From: Tetragonia tetragonoides | Lineage: Eukaryota; Streptophyta; Magnoliopsida; Caryophyllales; Aizoaceae | Assembly: GCA_038025085.1 (NCBI GenBank) | Contig: CM076140.1 | Span: 24,708,501-24,772,500 of the forward strand | Length of the DNA stretch: 64,000 nt | Direction of reading: 5' to 3' | Part shown: positions 12,376-21,883 of the stretch, one piece after another | Layout of the letters: the number at the start of each line of letters is the position of its first letter | Numbering within the stretch: the first letter of the stretch is position 1 | The notes under the pieces: generated by a model | Database searches by the model: none | What the model was told of the DNA's origin: nothing | Seen by the model: only the letters and a program-made list of their open reading frames with translations | Position numbers and translations under genes: made by a program

Positions 12376-13118
12376 ACTTGACTGTGGTGAGAAGGTATTG
12401 TGGAATAGGGTGAATGAAGTGGTTGATGTAGTGGTACTTGACAATGAAGATGAGCTGGGTATCGGAGAAGTCCGAATGAGCCTGGTGGAGGGACGAACCC
12501 AACGGGTGGACCTGCCATGAAAATGCAAGGTTAGAATGATTCATGAGGAGAACACTGTATTGACTTGGAGGATAAACATCTTTCTTTCTTTTTTGAAAAA
12601 CACATTTTTTTTTTGAAATGAGTATGTACATTTTTTTTGAGAAACAATTTTTTGAAAGTAGAGGCTTTTCGGGAAAGTCCTTTCAAATGAATTTTCTCAC
12701 GAAAGAGAGATTTATTTTGTTTGAAAATATTTTTTTTTGATGATATGCATGAATGCAATGGATACATAGTGCCAGACTGACTCAATAAATAAATACAAGT
12801 AACCGATTCAAGCATGCATCTGTCCCTAGTGCTTCTAAAGCTGATCTATAGACGTTATTTTCAGGTGCTTCATTTCACTTAGTTTTTTTAGTACACACAC
12901 AGGGACATACACTCCATGAACACCAATATGTGTGGTAGCTTTCTTAATGTTTTATCGGTTAGCTAATCTGGCGCTCACTCCATAAACGGGCGACCAGCCT
13001 ACAAAAGCGTTAAATTGAGATACAATAATATAAACAATAGACATTTCATAACGTTATTCAATTTGCTTTCAAACGGATACAACGTACTTTTAGATTTAGA
13101 CCTCTTATAAAAATAACT
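12376..13118 (-). other. 5' leader of element A
   Basis: Untranslated leader between the primer-binding site and gag on the minus strand. It is AT-rich with runs of A and T (plus-strand 12590-12740). I see no conserved ORF in it. Confidence 0.6.
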
Positions 13119-13135
13119 CCCCAGCAGAGTCGCCA
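13119..13135 (-). promoter_or_regulatory. Primer-binding site of element A
   Basis: The minus strand reads TGGCGACTCTGCTGGGG, separated by one base from the LTR end CA. It starts with TGG, the complement of a tRNA CCA tail, and matches the sites of D and E. Ogre-type elements are known to use a tRNA-Arg primer and this sequence fits, though the tRNA was not checked. Confidence 0.85.
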
Positions 13136-13136
13136 G

Positions 13137-13439
13137 TGTATGGGGCCAGATTCTCGGGTTTTCCTGGATTAGGACCCGGGAATCGTCGCGATACATGCAA
13201 GAGGCATGTCCCACAGAAATCGACCGATTGAAGAGGCCAATTGTCAAAGAATCATCTTAAGGTTCGAAGTCGCCTCCTTGTTATGGCCCAAACAAGGCGA
13301 ATTTTTACAAAAGAAGAGTCGCCACCTTGTTATGACCCGAACAAGGAAGGGCTTTTTTACAAAAGGAAGGGTTTTATAAACTATTTTAATCAAAACCATT
13401 TAAGAAACCCAAAAGTTGACTCCATCGCGATAAGGGACG
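13137..13439 (-). repeat. 5' LTR fragment of element A (U5 end)
   Basis: About 300 bp matching the 3' end of the LTR at 2272-2575. Similarity stops at 13439, where the LTR of element B begins. The missing 3.8 kb was removed or displaced when B arrived or in a later deletion. Confidence 0.8.
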
Positions 13440-14311
13440 TGTAGGCTACAAGATTTTTCTCCCCTTTTTTTTGCCCCATTTTTTGGTTTCCAGGCAGGCT
13501 GGGAGAGCGCGGTTGTTCGGGTTTTCGTGATTCTTTGAGTGTGAATGCACATGAAGATTTTCCTTTTGTACTAAGAACATGATTAAGATTGTCGGAAGTC
13601 GCCACCAAATTTAAGGTAATTTGGAAACCTTGGAATCAAGTCGATAGTCTAGAAAGACGTCAACTGAACTCCTGTGCACCCCAATCCCTATTGGGGAAAT
13701 TGACTTAATAAATGAGTTCGGGGGCTTGAGTACGAGCTAGGAAGGTGTTAGGCACCCAACTCGCCCTTTGACAACAACGACCTTTACTAATCGATTCAAT
13801 GTAATTATTAATGCTACTGTTCCAAACAGAGTTCAATTTGTCCAATTTCCTAGTTTTAACTAATGGGTTGAACAAACATTATTATTGTGACCACTTTTAA
13901 CAATTTATCAAATTACATGCTTTTATTGCTAGAAAATGGTAAATATGCTAAAACGTGCGAGTTAGAAGGCAAACAAATAACTCATCCACCAATCCACAAA
14001 CAAAGCATAATTTAATCATAAGAAGCAAGAAATAGCAAATCTAATACATTCATTCATCCATTAATTAGGCTTAATACAAGCCCTTTTGCTCAAAACGCGC
14101 CATGCATGTACATATCACATAAACCAAATTCGTTAGTAATAACAAGCAATATAAAATTTATTGAAAACCCTCAAGTTGGATTACCTGGATGCTCACAATG
14201 AACTTGTTGGGTTATATTGCTTGAATTGATGCTCTTGATGAAGTGTGAAGGTTCATTTGTGGTGCTAGGGCTAACCTAAAGAAGGAGTAGAATCAGAACT
14301 TCTTGTTTAAC

Positions 14312-14313
<2 letters not shown>

Positions 14314-14384
<71 letters not shown>
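14314..14384. repeat. (GA)n microsatellite
   Basis: About 35 GA units in the transcribed part of the element B LTR. It creates a spurious serine/leucine-rich open frame on the minus strand. Confidence 0.95.
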
Positions 14385-14570
14385 ACCTCTAGAATTCCCA
14401 ACCAGAGAGAGAAACTGCCAACCAAAAGACCAACCTCTTCTACAGATCCTAAGGTTTGTTTATATGGAAGAGGGGGAGCTGCCAGGGTTTGGCACGGAAA
14501 TCGAATTTGCCGTTCGCGAGAAAAGGTCCAGCCGGCCATGCAGCTAGGCCGCGCAGCTGAGCTGGCAGGA

Positions 14571-14660
14571 TAAGCGGTCAAGCCGCTTGGCAAGAGGCTT
14601 AGCCGCAAGGTAAGCGGTCAAGCCGCTTGGCCTAACGGCATAGCCGCTTGTCCTAGCGGC
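14571..14660 (-). promoter_or_regulatory. Phased AGCCGC repeats upstream of the element B TATA box
   Basis: AGCCGC begins at 14581, 14601, 14621 and 14642 (steps 20, 20, 21). The words AGCGG and CCGCT form small palindromes around TCAAG at 14573 and 14613. The array lies about 105-185 bp upstream of the B TATA box and resembles the GCCGCTAGCGGC arrays of the other LTRs. Confidence 0.6.
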
Positions 14661-15093
14661 CACCGCTTCAACTCAAGCGTGGCCTCTTAGACTTGGAGCG
14701 GCATGCCTGTATAGGCGCCTGTCTGCTCTTCGAAGCGGGGGAAGATTTTTTGAGGGGGTCCACCCGGGATTTACTGAGTTTCCTTGTTTGACCAAGGGTA
14801 GACTCATGGGTTTGGGTTCCCTTTCGGCCCTTAGGTTCAAAGAGGCCTATCTCTCAGTTTTGGACTCTAATTGAATTAAGTCCAACTGGTTTGGATCACC
14901 TGTACAAAAGGCTTCCACTGGTTAATTCAAATGAACTGGGCTAATCATCAGAGCAATTATTCTCGCAACCCAAGTTGGAGCAAAATCCAATCCTTTCATC
15001 ATCGAGTTTTTTATGGGGACTTATCATAGACATAGTTTTTGGTGTCTACTGAGGCCCCTGCTTTGGCCAAGCTCGAATAAAGCGAAGGTCAAT

Positions 15094-15875
15094 GTAAAAA
15101 CATATGAGTACCCAAGAATAAAGAGTTCGGGGGCAAAGGTACGAGGTGGGAAGGTGTTAGGCACCTAACTCGCCCGTATTATGACGACCTCTACTAACTC
15201 AAGTTTGCTTAATAATTTAAAGACATAATTTCCACGAAAAACCGGATTAACAACCAAGACTTAGACTATTAACTGGTTCATCACAAGCATCATAAAAATT
15301 ATTTTTGATCCTTATTTAAACATGCATTCGTTATGACAAGTTGGGCAGCACAACGACTATACAGACAACATTTAGGAAGCGATAAAAATGTGTACTAGCA
15401 TGATATCTACATTATGACTACTAGAAAATAAACAATTAGACAAGTAATTTAATTTGAGCCCTCAGGAGTATGTACCTCAACTGTAGGCTATGCTTGACAA
15501 AAATAGAAAGACAAGAGTACAAGAATATTTTTGGAAAAAAGAGGGAGAAGCTCGGGAGTACTCAACCGAGAATACAGGTTGTCAACTGTAGACTATGTGA
15601 TTTGAACTGAGGGAGGAGGGTCGTATTTATAGGCGTGGGAGGTAGGGTTGGACGGCTGAAAAGAGCCGTATTTTTTAATTGGGCTTGAAAAAATAGTCGG
15701 GCCTGGACCTGAGTCAACGCCGCTAGCGGCCCTGATCGGCACCGCTTGCGGCCCAACTAACTTGAGACCTTATCTTACCTATTAAAGCAATAATTGCATT
15801 AAATTGTATAAACTATTACTTTCATCATCGGGCTTTTTGCGGAGAAATCTGAAAGGCTCTTTTTTGCCGTCTACA
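15094..15875 (-). repeat. 3' LTR of element C, truncated
   Basis: Starts on the minus strand at 15875 with TGTAGACGGC after the polypurine tract. TATAAATA lies at 15631-15624 and GCCGCTAGCGGC at 15719-15730, 87 bp upstream of it. About 250 bp of U3 present in the other LTR of C (including the palindrome at 19235-19263) are missing here. The left end is cut at about 15090, where the remnant of B begins. Confidence 0.75.
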
Positions 15876-15890
15876 AAAGCCCCCACTTTG
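15876..15890 (-). promoter_or_regulatory. Polypurine tract of element C
   Basis: The minus strand reads AAAGTGGGGGCTTT right before the LTR start, nearly identical to the tract of element E at the window end. Confidence 0.75.
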
Positions 15891-16079
15891 ATCGAGCTTG
15901 AGTAAAAGCGAAGATCAAAGTATTCCGAAGGCGACATGCAGGATGCTGATGTGCACACGGTGTGTGAGAGTGTACAGTATGTATGCATATGAAGACAAAC
16001 CTGAGTTGGGACATGCTCGTAGCGTGCTAAGATTTCATTTCTGTGAACACAATAGAAATAAAGGTTCTGATTAGCAGGA

Positions 16080-16430
16080 TACAACACCGCTCGTAGATGG
16101 TCTAAACGTCTGGTGGGGACTTGTATTCAGAATGAATGAAAAAGTTAGTAATACTTTGAGAATGATCAATGTAGGGTGCTTTGACAAACAGTGACAAAAC
16201 ACCGCTCGGCGGGTGTCGAGATTGCGTCCCTGTACGAGAAACGAAAAAGTCAACGAGAAAGCGCGATTAAAAATAATGGCTGTAAATGGGAAGTAACACT
16301 GGTGAGAGTAAATAGTATGAATGCTTAATTTGAGCAAACAGTGACTAAGCACCACTCGGCGGTTGCCGAGATTCCGTCTCTGCATAAGAAACGAAAAGGT
16401 CGACGAGACAACGCGATCAAAAATGACGGT
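16080..16430 (-). repeat. Duplicated conserved 3' UTR block of element C
   Basis: A segment containing CACCGCTCGGCGG, GTCGAGATTGCGTC and GTACGAGAAACGAAAAAGTC occurs twice, at about 16195-16280 and 16340-16430. Homologous blocks lie in D (33150-33340) and E (63450-63790). The open frames in it are conserved only as far as the DNA is; it is more likely a cis-acting RNA region than a gene. Confidence 0.55.
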
Positions 16431-16454
16431 TGTAAAATGGTTAAAACATATGAA

Positions 16455-16765
16455 AAGTTTAAATGCAATGGCTTAAGCAATCATTGACTGAATCATATAT
16501 ATATAACAAAAAAAAGATAAGGACAGTATAACTGCAACAGTTTAAGCCATCATTGACTGACACAAAATAAATAACCTCGCAGAAGGACAGTTTAACCGCA
16601 ATAGCTTAAGCGATCATTGACTGACCCTAAAATTTGTGACCTCGCAGAAGGACAGTTTAACCGCAATAGCTTAAGCGACCATTGACTGACTAAAAATTTG
16701 TGACCTCGCAGAAGGACAGTTTAACCGCAATAGCTTAAGCGATCTTTGACTGACCCGAATTGGTG
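16455..16765 (-). repeat. 3' UTR tandem array of element C, about 60-bp unit, five copies
   Basis: Each copy has CTCGCAGAAGGACAGTTTAA, then CCGCAATAGCTTAAGCGA and TCATTGACTGAC. The three copies nearest 16760 are the most alike, and those toward the LTR are more diverged. The same unit, in the opposite orientation, forms arrays in D (32831-33130) and E (63200-63445). Confidence 0.9.
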
Positions 16766-16850
16766 ACATTGGGACATCTGTGACTTTGGGACTTTGAGAT
16801 ATTGGGAGATTGAGACATTTTGGACAATTGGGATATTGGGATATTCATGA
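16766..16850 (-). repeat. GGGACATT-type short minisatellite
   Basis: Irregular repeats of words such as GGGACATT, GGGATATT and GAGACATT, directly adjoining the 60-bp array. Homologous tracts occur in G (49140-49220) and E (62970-63195). Confidence 0.75.
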
Positions 16851-17969
16851 GGCCGACAGATTTACCGGGCTTGAAATAATGTTGGCATTCCGGGCGACAA
16901 ATGTCGTTGCGGCATATATCCGGGCTAAGTATTTGGGACCTGCAAAATAATTGGGTTAGTTTTACCTGAAAATAATTGGTACCGTAAGATGGGCCAACTG
17001 TTTAATTTTGAATTAGTGGGCCAAAGGGACTTGCTCCCGCGCGGTTAGAACTGATCTTTGCCGCGAACGAACTGAAATAACGGCTTCTGGGCTAGAATAA
17101 AAGTCGTGGGACAACAGGTGGGCCCACGCGCTTGGCTGTTGTTGGAAGGTTATTTCCATTCTTGGTTGTAGTCGGAAGGTCGCTTCTGGGCTAGACCATG
17201 AGTTCCGGGCTTGCTGGTTTCGATGGAGAGCGGGTAGACTCAAACCTGCAGTGGAAATACACTAGGAAAAGATGCAATAGATATGCCCGAATGACCATGA
17301 CAAGGTGCACAAGACATGACATAGTAATATGCATGGGGCACATGGGGATTTACGTGTAAACACGTAGGGACTCAAGACACTGAGAAATTATGTACACATG
17401 CATGCCTTTGAAGGCGATTCTAGTACTTATGCAAATATGATTATGACCTATGGTGATCTTGACAGAGTATGATACAATTGGACAAGACTGGGTGCAGTCA
17501 AGGGAGAATCATCCCCCAGTTTGATTTGTGGTTCTTTATGATTATGACCTACTCGAGGAGCTAGGATATTGATGCAGCGGTACAAAATATTCTAACTTAA
17601 GGTATGGGGATGAATTGTACAGCTTGGAACGTAGCGGACAAAGAACCGACTAATTCTGAAAATGCCCCCAGTTGAGAATTCTATGTGCAAGCCTACGAGA
17701 AAGGTGATGAGTATCACTCTAGATGACTGACCAAAGAGTTTTTAAATGAGAAACAATGTTCGAAATCCTCAGAAATTTAAGTTTCCTCAAGATGTTGAAT
17801 TTGTTTTATTTTTTTTTTGGTTTCCCTAACTTTTGCCTAGGCCGCCCTTTCGGGTTCTCAACCTATCGGGCTCACAATTTCTTAGCCTTAGATGAGAATG
17901 GTGGAATGGGAAAACTCCTTATGATCATGTGAAAAAGTGGTTGTCAAGGCCGGACCTCCTTGGGGTTTC

Positions 17970-18004
17970 CTACCTATCAAGTTTGTGGAATCAGGCCAAC
18001 GTAA
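17970..18004 (+). other. CTACGT/ACGTAG motif, degenerate copy in element C
   Basis: CTACCTATC and GGAATCAGGCCAACGTAAT keep the order and spacing of the motif, but both outer arms carry substitutions (CTACCT, ACGTAA), so the outer stem is broken. Confidence 0.6.
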
Positions 18005-18257
18005 TTCAAGACTATACAATTGAATGGTCGTACATCTTGGAGGGCTTTTGGGTTGTAATGTCAGGTTGGGTTAAGGTGTCAAAGAAAGGATAAAGGCTCA
18101 AAGAAACCCAATGTAAATCCCCTCCCCAAAGTATGCTAGATGGTATAGAAGTTTTTGATCTAGGCGAGGTGGCTTAGGGACCAATGTTTAGGTAAGGCCA
18201 CCGTTTGGTTGTGCTGTAAGTGTTTGCACTCTTTTGGATCTTTGATCGGTCTCGAAA

Positions 18258-18267
<10 letters not shown>

Positions 18268-18300
<33 letters not shown>
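18268..18300. repeat. Poly-T tract
   Basis: An uninterrupted run of about 33 T. It produces lysine-rich or phenylalanine-rich spurious frames. Confidence 0.95.
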
Positions 18301-18303
<3 letters not shown>

Positions 18304-18954
18304 TTTGAACTTTCGAGTTCTCTCTTTTTTTTGGTATTTATCTCGGTGGCACTTTTTGTAGGCCAGTCCACCTTGCCTAGAAGGTTGCTTCTATTCCCAT
18401 GTCGCACACACCCATTCCCCGGGTAAGAATTATGTGGTTAAGAAATGAAAGGCTATTTGTTTTAGGCTCAAAGGGTTGCAAGTGGTAATGATGTATAGGG
18501 TAGTAAAGGATATTGATGTGAGGTGCCAACTGAATGCCTCATGTCCTCGGCATGGACGGTTCAACTGTATGTCCTCTATGGGGATGATCATTAGGGAGTT
18601 TTTGTTTGATGTTTTCTACAATGAAGGCTTTATATCAATTTTTTTTTTTTGATTTTTTTTATTTCCGTCGTAGCCAACTTAAGTTTGTCATAGGATTGAA
18701 TAAAGACAATGATGGGAGTCAAAATACAATTTTTGTTGAATCGAAGAAAAGCATTACACAAGAAGTAAGCTAGACTCTATGGACGAATTAAAAAGATAGA
18801 CTACATATCATTAGACTTGACTGGACTCAATTAGACTTGCACACTAGGAGACTTCGACTCTCTTTAACTTCTCGAGCACGGGCTGTTTGACATGGATATG
18901 GAGGATAGCCCCGACTGTAGATGCTCGCGTTGTTCACAACTTAAGTGGAATTCT

Positions 18955-19080
18955 TAAGAAGGTCATCTTCAATTAGGATACCCACAGCATAGAGCCGGTT
19001 GTAGGAGTCAATTGCTTGATACCTGAGGTGTTGCTTGTAAGCAGGTTGCAGGTTCTTGATGAGTTGGCGGATTTAGCTGT
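18955..19080 (-). pseudogene. gag: Gag remnant of element C
   Basis: The minus strand encodes the end of the gag domain in broken frame: words matching LIKNLQPAY, YQAID, SYNRLYAVGIL and IEDD of the D and E gag can be read. Upstream (right) it is fused to LTR sequence at about 19080, and downstream it runs into the 3' region at the junction also found in E near 60750. Confidence 0.65.
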
Positions 19081-19576
19081 ATTTTTTAATTAGGGCTGGA
19101 TGGCTGAAAAGAGCTGTATTTTTTAATTGGGCTTGAAAAAATAGTCGGACCTAGAGCTGAGTCAGCGCCGCTAGCGACCCTGATGAGCGCCGCTAGATTT
19201 TAATCCAGGGTTGCTGACGGCTGTGAGGAGCCAGCTGGATGTCGTCATAATGACGACATCCAGTCTACTTTTATTTTCCGGATGAATTTTGTATTCCGAA
19301 AAATATGAAAAAACCGTTTTACCCTTGAACGGTTTAAGACGGTTCTACCCTAGGTTCACAACTTGGCGACCGGGAGTCGGAAAGAGGCATGAGAGGTGTC
19401 ATTGGAAAGCTCTTGAACGGGGCTTTTGAATGAGATCGGAATAAAGGAGCGATCGAAGAAAAACTTGAGACCTTATCTTACCTATTAAAGCAAAGACAGT
19501 ATTCAAGTTTATAAACTACTCCTTTCATCATCGGGCTTTTGCGGAGAAAGCTGAAGGCGCTTTTTTGGCGTCTACA
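19081..19576 (-). repeat. 5' LTR fragment of element C (U3 only)
   Basis: Begins on the minus strand at 19576 with TGTAGACGCC and runs about 500 bp. It contains the palindrome at 19235-19263 and two boxes, GCCGCTAGCGAC at 19167-19178 and GCCGCTAGATTT 22 bp away at 19189. The TATA box and everything downstream are deleted. Confidence 0.75.
19235..19263. promoter_or_regulatory. 29-bp palindrome in the C LTR
   Basis: CTGGATGTCGTCAT and ATGACGACATCCAG are perfect reverse complements around one central A. The D LTR has the same palindrome with A/T in place of T/A at the seventh and eighth stem pair region (core TGACGTCA), so the difference is compensated in both arms. Confidence 0.8.
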
Positions 19577-19589
19577 TCTAGCTTTTATG

Positions 19590-19930
19590 AGGAATGGAAT
19601 TGGAGCGGTGACCAACAAGTCAACCAAAAGCCCCTAGAAGAGGAAAAAGAGTTGTTCAAAGCCCACAAATATGATAATTCCCATTGATAGGCCCAGTAGA
19701 CCTTCGAGGCCCAAACTAAGGGTAAGGGAAAAGGCAAGGCAAATGCCCAGTCTAAGAAGAGGAAGAATCCGGCCCACTCGGCCAAGCAAGTAGCTCCAAT
19801 TAGGCCCAATGATCACGAGGCCTCTTCTAGCTATGGTAGGGAAAGATGGGCTCCAAAATAACGAATGGAACTTGATGAGCCTAGCGAGCCCGCCCAAGAG
19901 CCCGAAGTTAAAGACAAGGAGGCGTAGTCC
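19590..19930 (+). pseudogene. 3' end of an antisense gene carried by element H
   Basis: A plus-strand frame with stops encodes a basic, charged tail: KGKGKGKANAQSKKRKN, PIRPNDHEASSSYGRERW and a final PAQEPEVKDKEA before a stop near 19927. It sits where D and G have the C-terminus of their DUF7745-like gene, which also ends in a basic low-complexity tail. I cannot tell whether it is the same gene. The 5' part was lost when C inserted at 19577. Confidence 0.4.
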
Positions 19931-20183
19931 ACCTCTAGTTGTCTAGTAAGTCTTGCTCTTTTTTGCTTAGTAGTATAATTCAAATAAGGGGTTTGCATGC
20001 CCAAGTAGATGTAGTTTAGAATTGCCCTTTTATTTAATAATTTTTGCGCTTATTTTTAGAGCATGTAATGGTCTTTAGCCATATTAATGAAAGACTTGCT
20101 TATTTTTGCATTAATCGAATGGATTAAAACTCACTTAGAGATTTATTTTACTAAAGTTGCCGGGCCCAAGTTATATGGGTTAC

Positions 20184-20215
20184 CTACATATCCATGCGGA
20201 ATCAGGCCAATGTAG
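20184..20215 (+). other. CTACGT/ACGTAG hairpin motif of element H
   Basis: CTACATATCC and GGAATCAGGCCAATGTAG. The arms CTACAT and ATGTAG still pair perfectly although both differ from the consensus CTACGT/ACGTAG. It lies about 140 bp beyond the integrase stop, on the opposite strand. Confidence 0.75.
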
Positions 20216-20354
20216 TTCGTAAAACCACATCCCAATTTTTATTTTATTTTTATTTTTTTTTATTTTTTCCCGGTCATGGGCCCCGCGTGGACGGGTTTGA
20301 CCGATTTTGACTTGGACTTGGTGCCTTAGTGGGCTCTCTCAAAGATTTAATATT

Positions 20355-20592
20355 TTATGCATAGAATCGCTTAAGTTGGTCCATATTTGTGAGTTGAGTG
20401 AACTCGTTGCCGTCTAAATCCATTAGCTTTACCTCTCCACCGGATAATATCGTCTTGATAATGTATGGAGCGACCCAATTAGGCTTGAACTTTCCTCGAG
20501 GGTCGAGTACAATTGGTCTTACCTCTTTTAGGACTAAGTCTCCTTCTTTTAGTCCGGTAACTTTGAATCGTTCATCAAAATGTCTTGCCATC
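20355..20592 (-). pseudogene. Integrase C-terminal end of element H
   Basis: The frame reads ARHFDERFKV, then GDLVLKEVRPIV, DPRGKFKPNWVAPYIIK and GGEVKLMDLDGNEF, the typical C-terminal domain of Tat-lineage integrases, and stops at 20355. No chromodomain follows. Upstream codons are replaced by the LTR of D at 20593; the missing part resumes at 34822. Confidence 0.85.
20588..20592. repeat. Target-site duplication of element D, left copy
   Basis: CCATC immediately before the LTR TG, repeated at 34817-34821 immediately after the other LTR. Joining the flanks at one copy restores continuous integrase sequence of H. Confidence 0.95.
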
Positions 20593-20907
20593 TGTAGATG
20601 CCAAAAAAGCGTCTTCAGATTTCTCAACAAAAGACGGATGATGAAAGGAGTAATTTTTAAGCTTGAACTGCTATTTTGCTTTAATAGTTAAGATAAGGTC
20701 TCTGGTTTTTCCCTCCAAACACTCCTTCATTCTGTTCCATTCAGAAGCCCCGTTCAAGAGCTTTCGAACGACACGTCTCATGCCTCATTCCGACTCTTGG
20801 TCGCCAAGTTGCGATTTAAGGGTAAAACCGTCTTTTACCGTTCGGGGGTAAAACGGTCTTTTCATGTTTTTCGGAATATTAAAAATCCTCCGAAAAAAGA
20901 AAATGGG

Positions 20908-20936
20908 CTGGATGACGTCATTATGACGTCATCCAG
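20908..20936. promoter_or_regulatory. 29-bp palindrome with two TGACGTCA sites in the D LTR
   Basis: CTGGATGACGTCAT and ATGACGTCATCCAG around one T. TGACGTCA is a known binding core for plant bZIP (TGA-type) factors. The 3' LTR copy (33844-33872) has one mismatch. Confidence 0.85.
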
Positions 20937-20955
20937 CTGGCTGTTGACAGTCGTC

Positions 20956-20985
20956 AGCGGCCCTGGGGAAAGTCCCAGGGCCGCT
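20956..20985. promoter_or_regulatory. Perfect 12-bp hairpin upstream of the D promoter
   Basis: AGCGGCCCTGGG and CCCAGGGCCGCT flank the loop GAAAGT. The right arm overlaps the GCCGCTAGCGGC box. In the 3' LTR the arms are shorter because of changes in the left arm. Confidence 0.8.
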
Positions 20986-21086
20986 AGCGGCAATGACTTC
21001 CCTTCGAGCCCGGTTCATTTTTCAAGCCCATCTCCTTTTTCAGCTCAAATTCGACCGTACAACCCTACTTTTTCACGCCTATATAA
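20980..21086 (+). promoter_or_regulatory. D 5' LTR core promoter: GCCGCTAGCGGC box plus TATA
   Basis: Box at 20980-20991 and TATATAA at 21080, 88 bp apart. A weaker box (GTCGTCAGCGGC) starts 30 bp further upstream at 20950. The 3' LTR has the same spacing (33916-33927 and 34016). Confidence 0.75.
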
Positions 21087-21866
21087 CCAACCCTTCACCT
21101 TCAGTTCAAAACACACAGTCTACAGTTGACAACCTCTATTCTCGAGAGTATTGACACCGAGCTTCCCCCTCTTTCTTCCAAACTTGAGATCTATTCTTAC
21201 TATTCTTGTCAAATTTAGCCTATAGTTCATGTACAAATTCCTGAGGGCTCAAATTAAATTACTTGCTTAGTTGTTTATTTTCTAAGTAGTCATAATGTAG
21301 ATATCATGCTAGGTCACGTTTTTATTGCTTCCTAAATACTGTCTGTCTAGTCGTTGTCCTGCTCAACTTGTCAATCAAATGCGTGTCTAAATAAGGGTTG
21401 AAAATAAATGTTGTGATGCTTGTGATACACCAATTAATAGTCTAAGTCTAGGTTGTTAATCAGGTTTTGCATGGGAATTATGTCTTTAAATTATTAAGCA
21501 AACTTGAGTTAGTAGACGCCGTCATAATACGGGTGAGTTGGGTACCTAACACCTTCCCACCTCGTACCTTCGCCCCCGAACCCTTTATTCTTGGGTACTT
21601 ATATGTTTTATATAAGCAGGAGTCTTTCTAAAAACATGATTAGTTCACTCATCGCGCTATTGGGTTGTCCCATCGGTTTGTCCCTTGGATAAAATGCCGA
21701 TAGCAGATTTGTGACCTCTTTCATGTTTTTTTATTCAATTCAAGTCTTTTCAAAAGCTTTTCTAACTCGATGGTCCCTTGAATTTATCTAAGCCCCCAAC
21801 TGACAAATTTTCTATAAGGACGCACTCCGTGGAAACAAGGATTTGAAAAATCCCGGGTCCTTACAG

Positions 21867-21883
21867 TGGCGACTCTGTTGGGG
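21867..21883 (+). promoter_or_regulatory. Primer-binding site of element D
   Basis: TGGCGACTCTGTTGGGG, one base after the LTR end. Same type as in A and E; consistent with a tRNA-Arg primer. Confidence 0.9.

Larger units (their letters stand above)
2272..13439 (-). mobile_element. Element A, Ogre/Tat-type LTR retrotransposon, no pol
   Basis: Minus-strand element with its 3' LTR at 2272-6417 and a fragment of its 5' LTR at 13137-13439. About 300 bp of the two LTRs can be aligned directly (2272-2575 with 13137-13439). The interior has a primer-binding site, a leader, a gag with stops and frameshifts, a second gag-like zinc-knuckle frame and about 3.6 kb without any protein domain. No protease, reverse transcriptase, RNase H or integrase is visible, so it is a non-autonomous or deleted copy. 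Most of the 5' LTR is missing at the junction with element B. Confidence 0.8.
13440..15050 (-). repeat. LTR of element B (about 1.6 kb)
   Basis: Minus-strand LTR. It starts at about 15050 with TAGACACC after a polypurine-like GGGGCC stretch and ends CCTACA at 13440. A TATA box (CATATAAAC, about 14466-14458) is followed by a long CT repeat. The downstream part has the GGTGCCTAACACC-type segment found in all 1.3-1.6-kb LTRs of this window (plus-strand 13750). Only about 40 bp of B interior remain to the right, so B is a truncated remnant. Confidence 0.75.
16851..18954 (-). other. 3' untranslated region of element C without genes
   Basis: Non-coding sequence matching, in reverse complement, about 60780-62960 of element E. 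It contains a degenerate copy of the CTACGT hairpin motif (17970-18004) and a poly-T run at 18268-18300. The conserved stretches carry no common reading frame. Confidence 0.65.
15089..19576 (-). mobile_element. Element C, gag-only non-autonomous Ogre/Tat derivative
   Basis: Minus-strand element with a truncated 3' LTR at the left (15094-15875), a polypurine tract, about 3 kb of 3' untranslated sequence with tandem repeats, a short gag remnant (about 18955-19080) and a partial 5' LTR at the right (19081-19576). A deletion has removed the end of the 5' LTR, the primer-binding site, the leader and most of gag. Its 3' region is the reverse complement of that of element E, and gag is joined to the 3' region at the same point in both. 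C and E are therefore copies of one gag-only family, of the type described as TR-GAG. Confidence 0.75.
19577..20592 (-). mobile_element. Element H, left part (older Tat element)
   Basis: Minus-strand Tat/Ogre remnant interrupted on the right by D at the CCATC target site and on the left by C. It holds the C-terminal end of an integrase (20355-20592), the antisense hairpin motif and the 3' end of a plus-strand gene remnant. This is the same order as in D and G, so H also carried an antisense gene. The continuation is at 34822-36035. Confidence 0.75.
20593..21865 (+). repeat. 5' LTR of element D
   Basis: Begins TGTAGATGCC and ends CCTTACA. U3 contains the TGACGTCA palindrome (20908-20936), a 12-bp-arm hairpin (20956-20985), the GCCGCTAGCGGC box (20980-20991) and the TATA box TATATAA (21080-21086). 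The transcribed part contains a GGTACCTAACACC segment (21541). The U5 end has TAAGGAC and GTCCTTA as a 7-bp inverted pair just before the primer-binding site. Confidence 0.95.

Noticed and set aside
14276..14608. Ser/Leu-rich 110-codon frame
   Set aside because: It is produced by the GA/CT microsatellite.
13440..15050. Element B as a solo LTR
   Set aside because: A polypurine-like stretch and about 40 bp of interior follow its LTR start, and no matching flanks are seen.
16071..16385. Conserved open frame in the C 3' UTR, similar frames in D (33103-33399) and E (63623-63808)
   Set aside because: The DNA is conserved equally outside the frame, starts and lengths differ, and the segment is internally duplicated. 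It is better explained as a cis-acting 3' UTR block.
18460..18640. Possible small gene conserved between C (18460-18640) and E (61088-61315)
   Set aside because: The frame is not maintained between the copies and there is no start context; this is 3' UTR similarity only.
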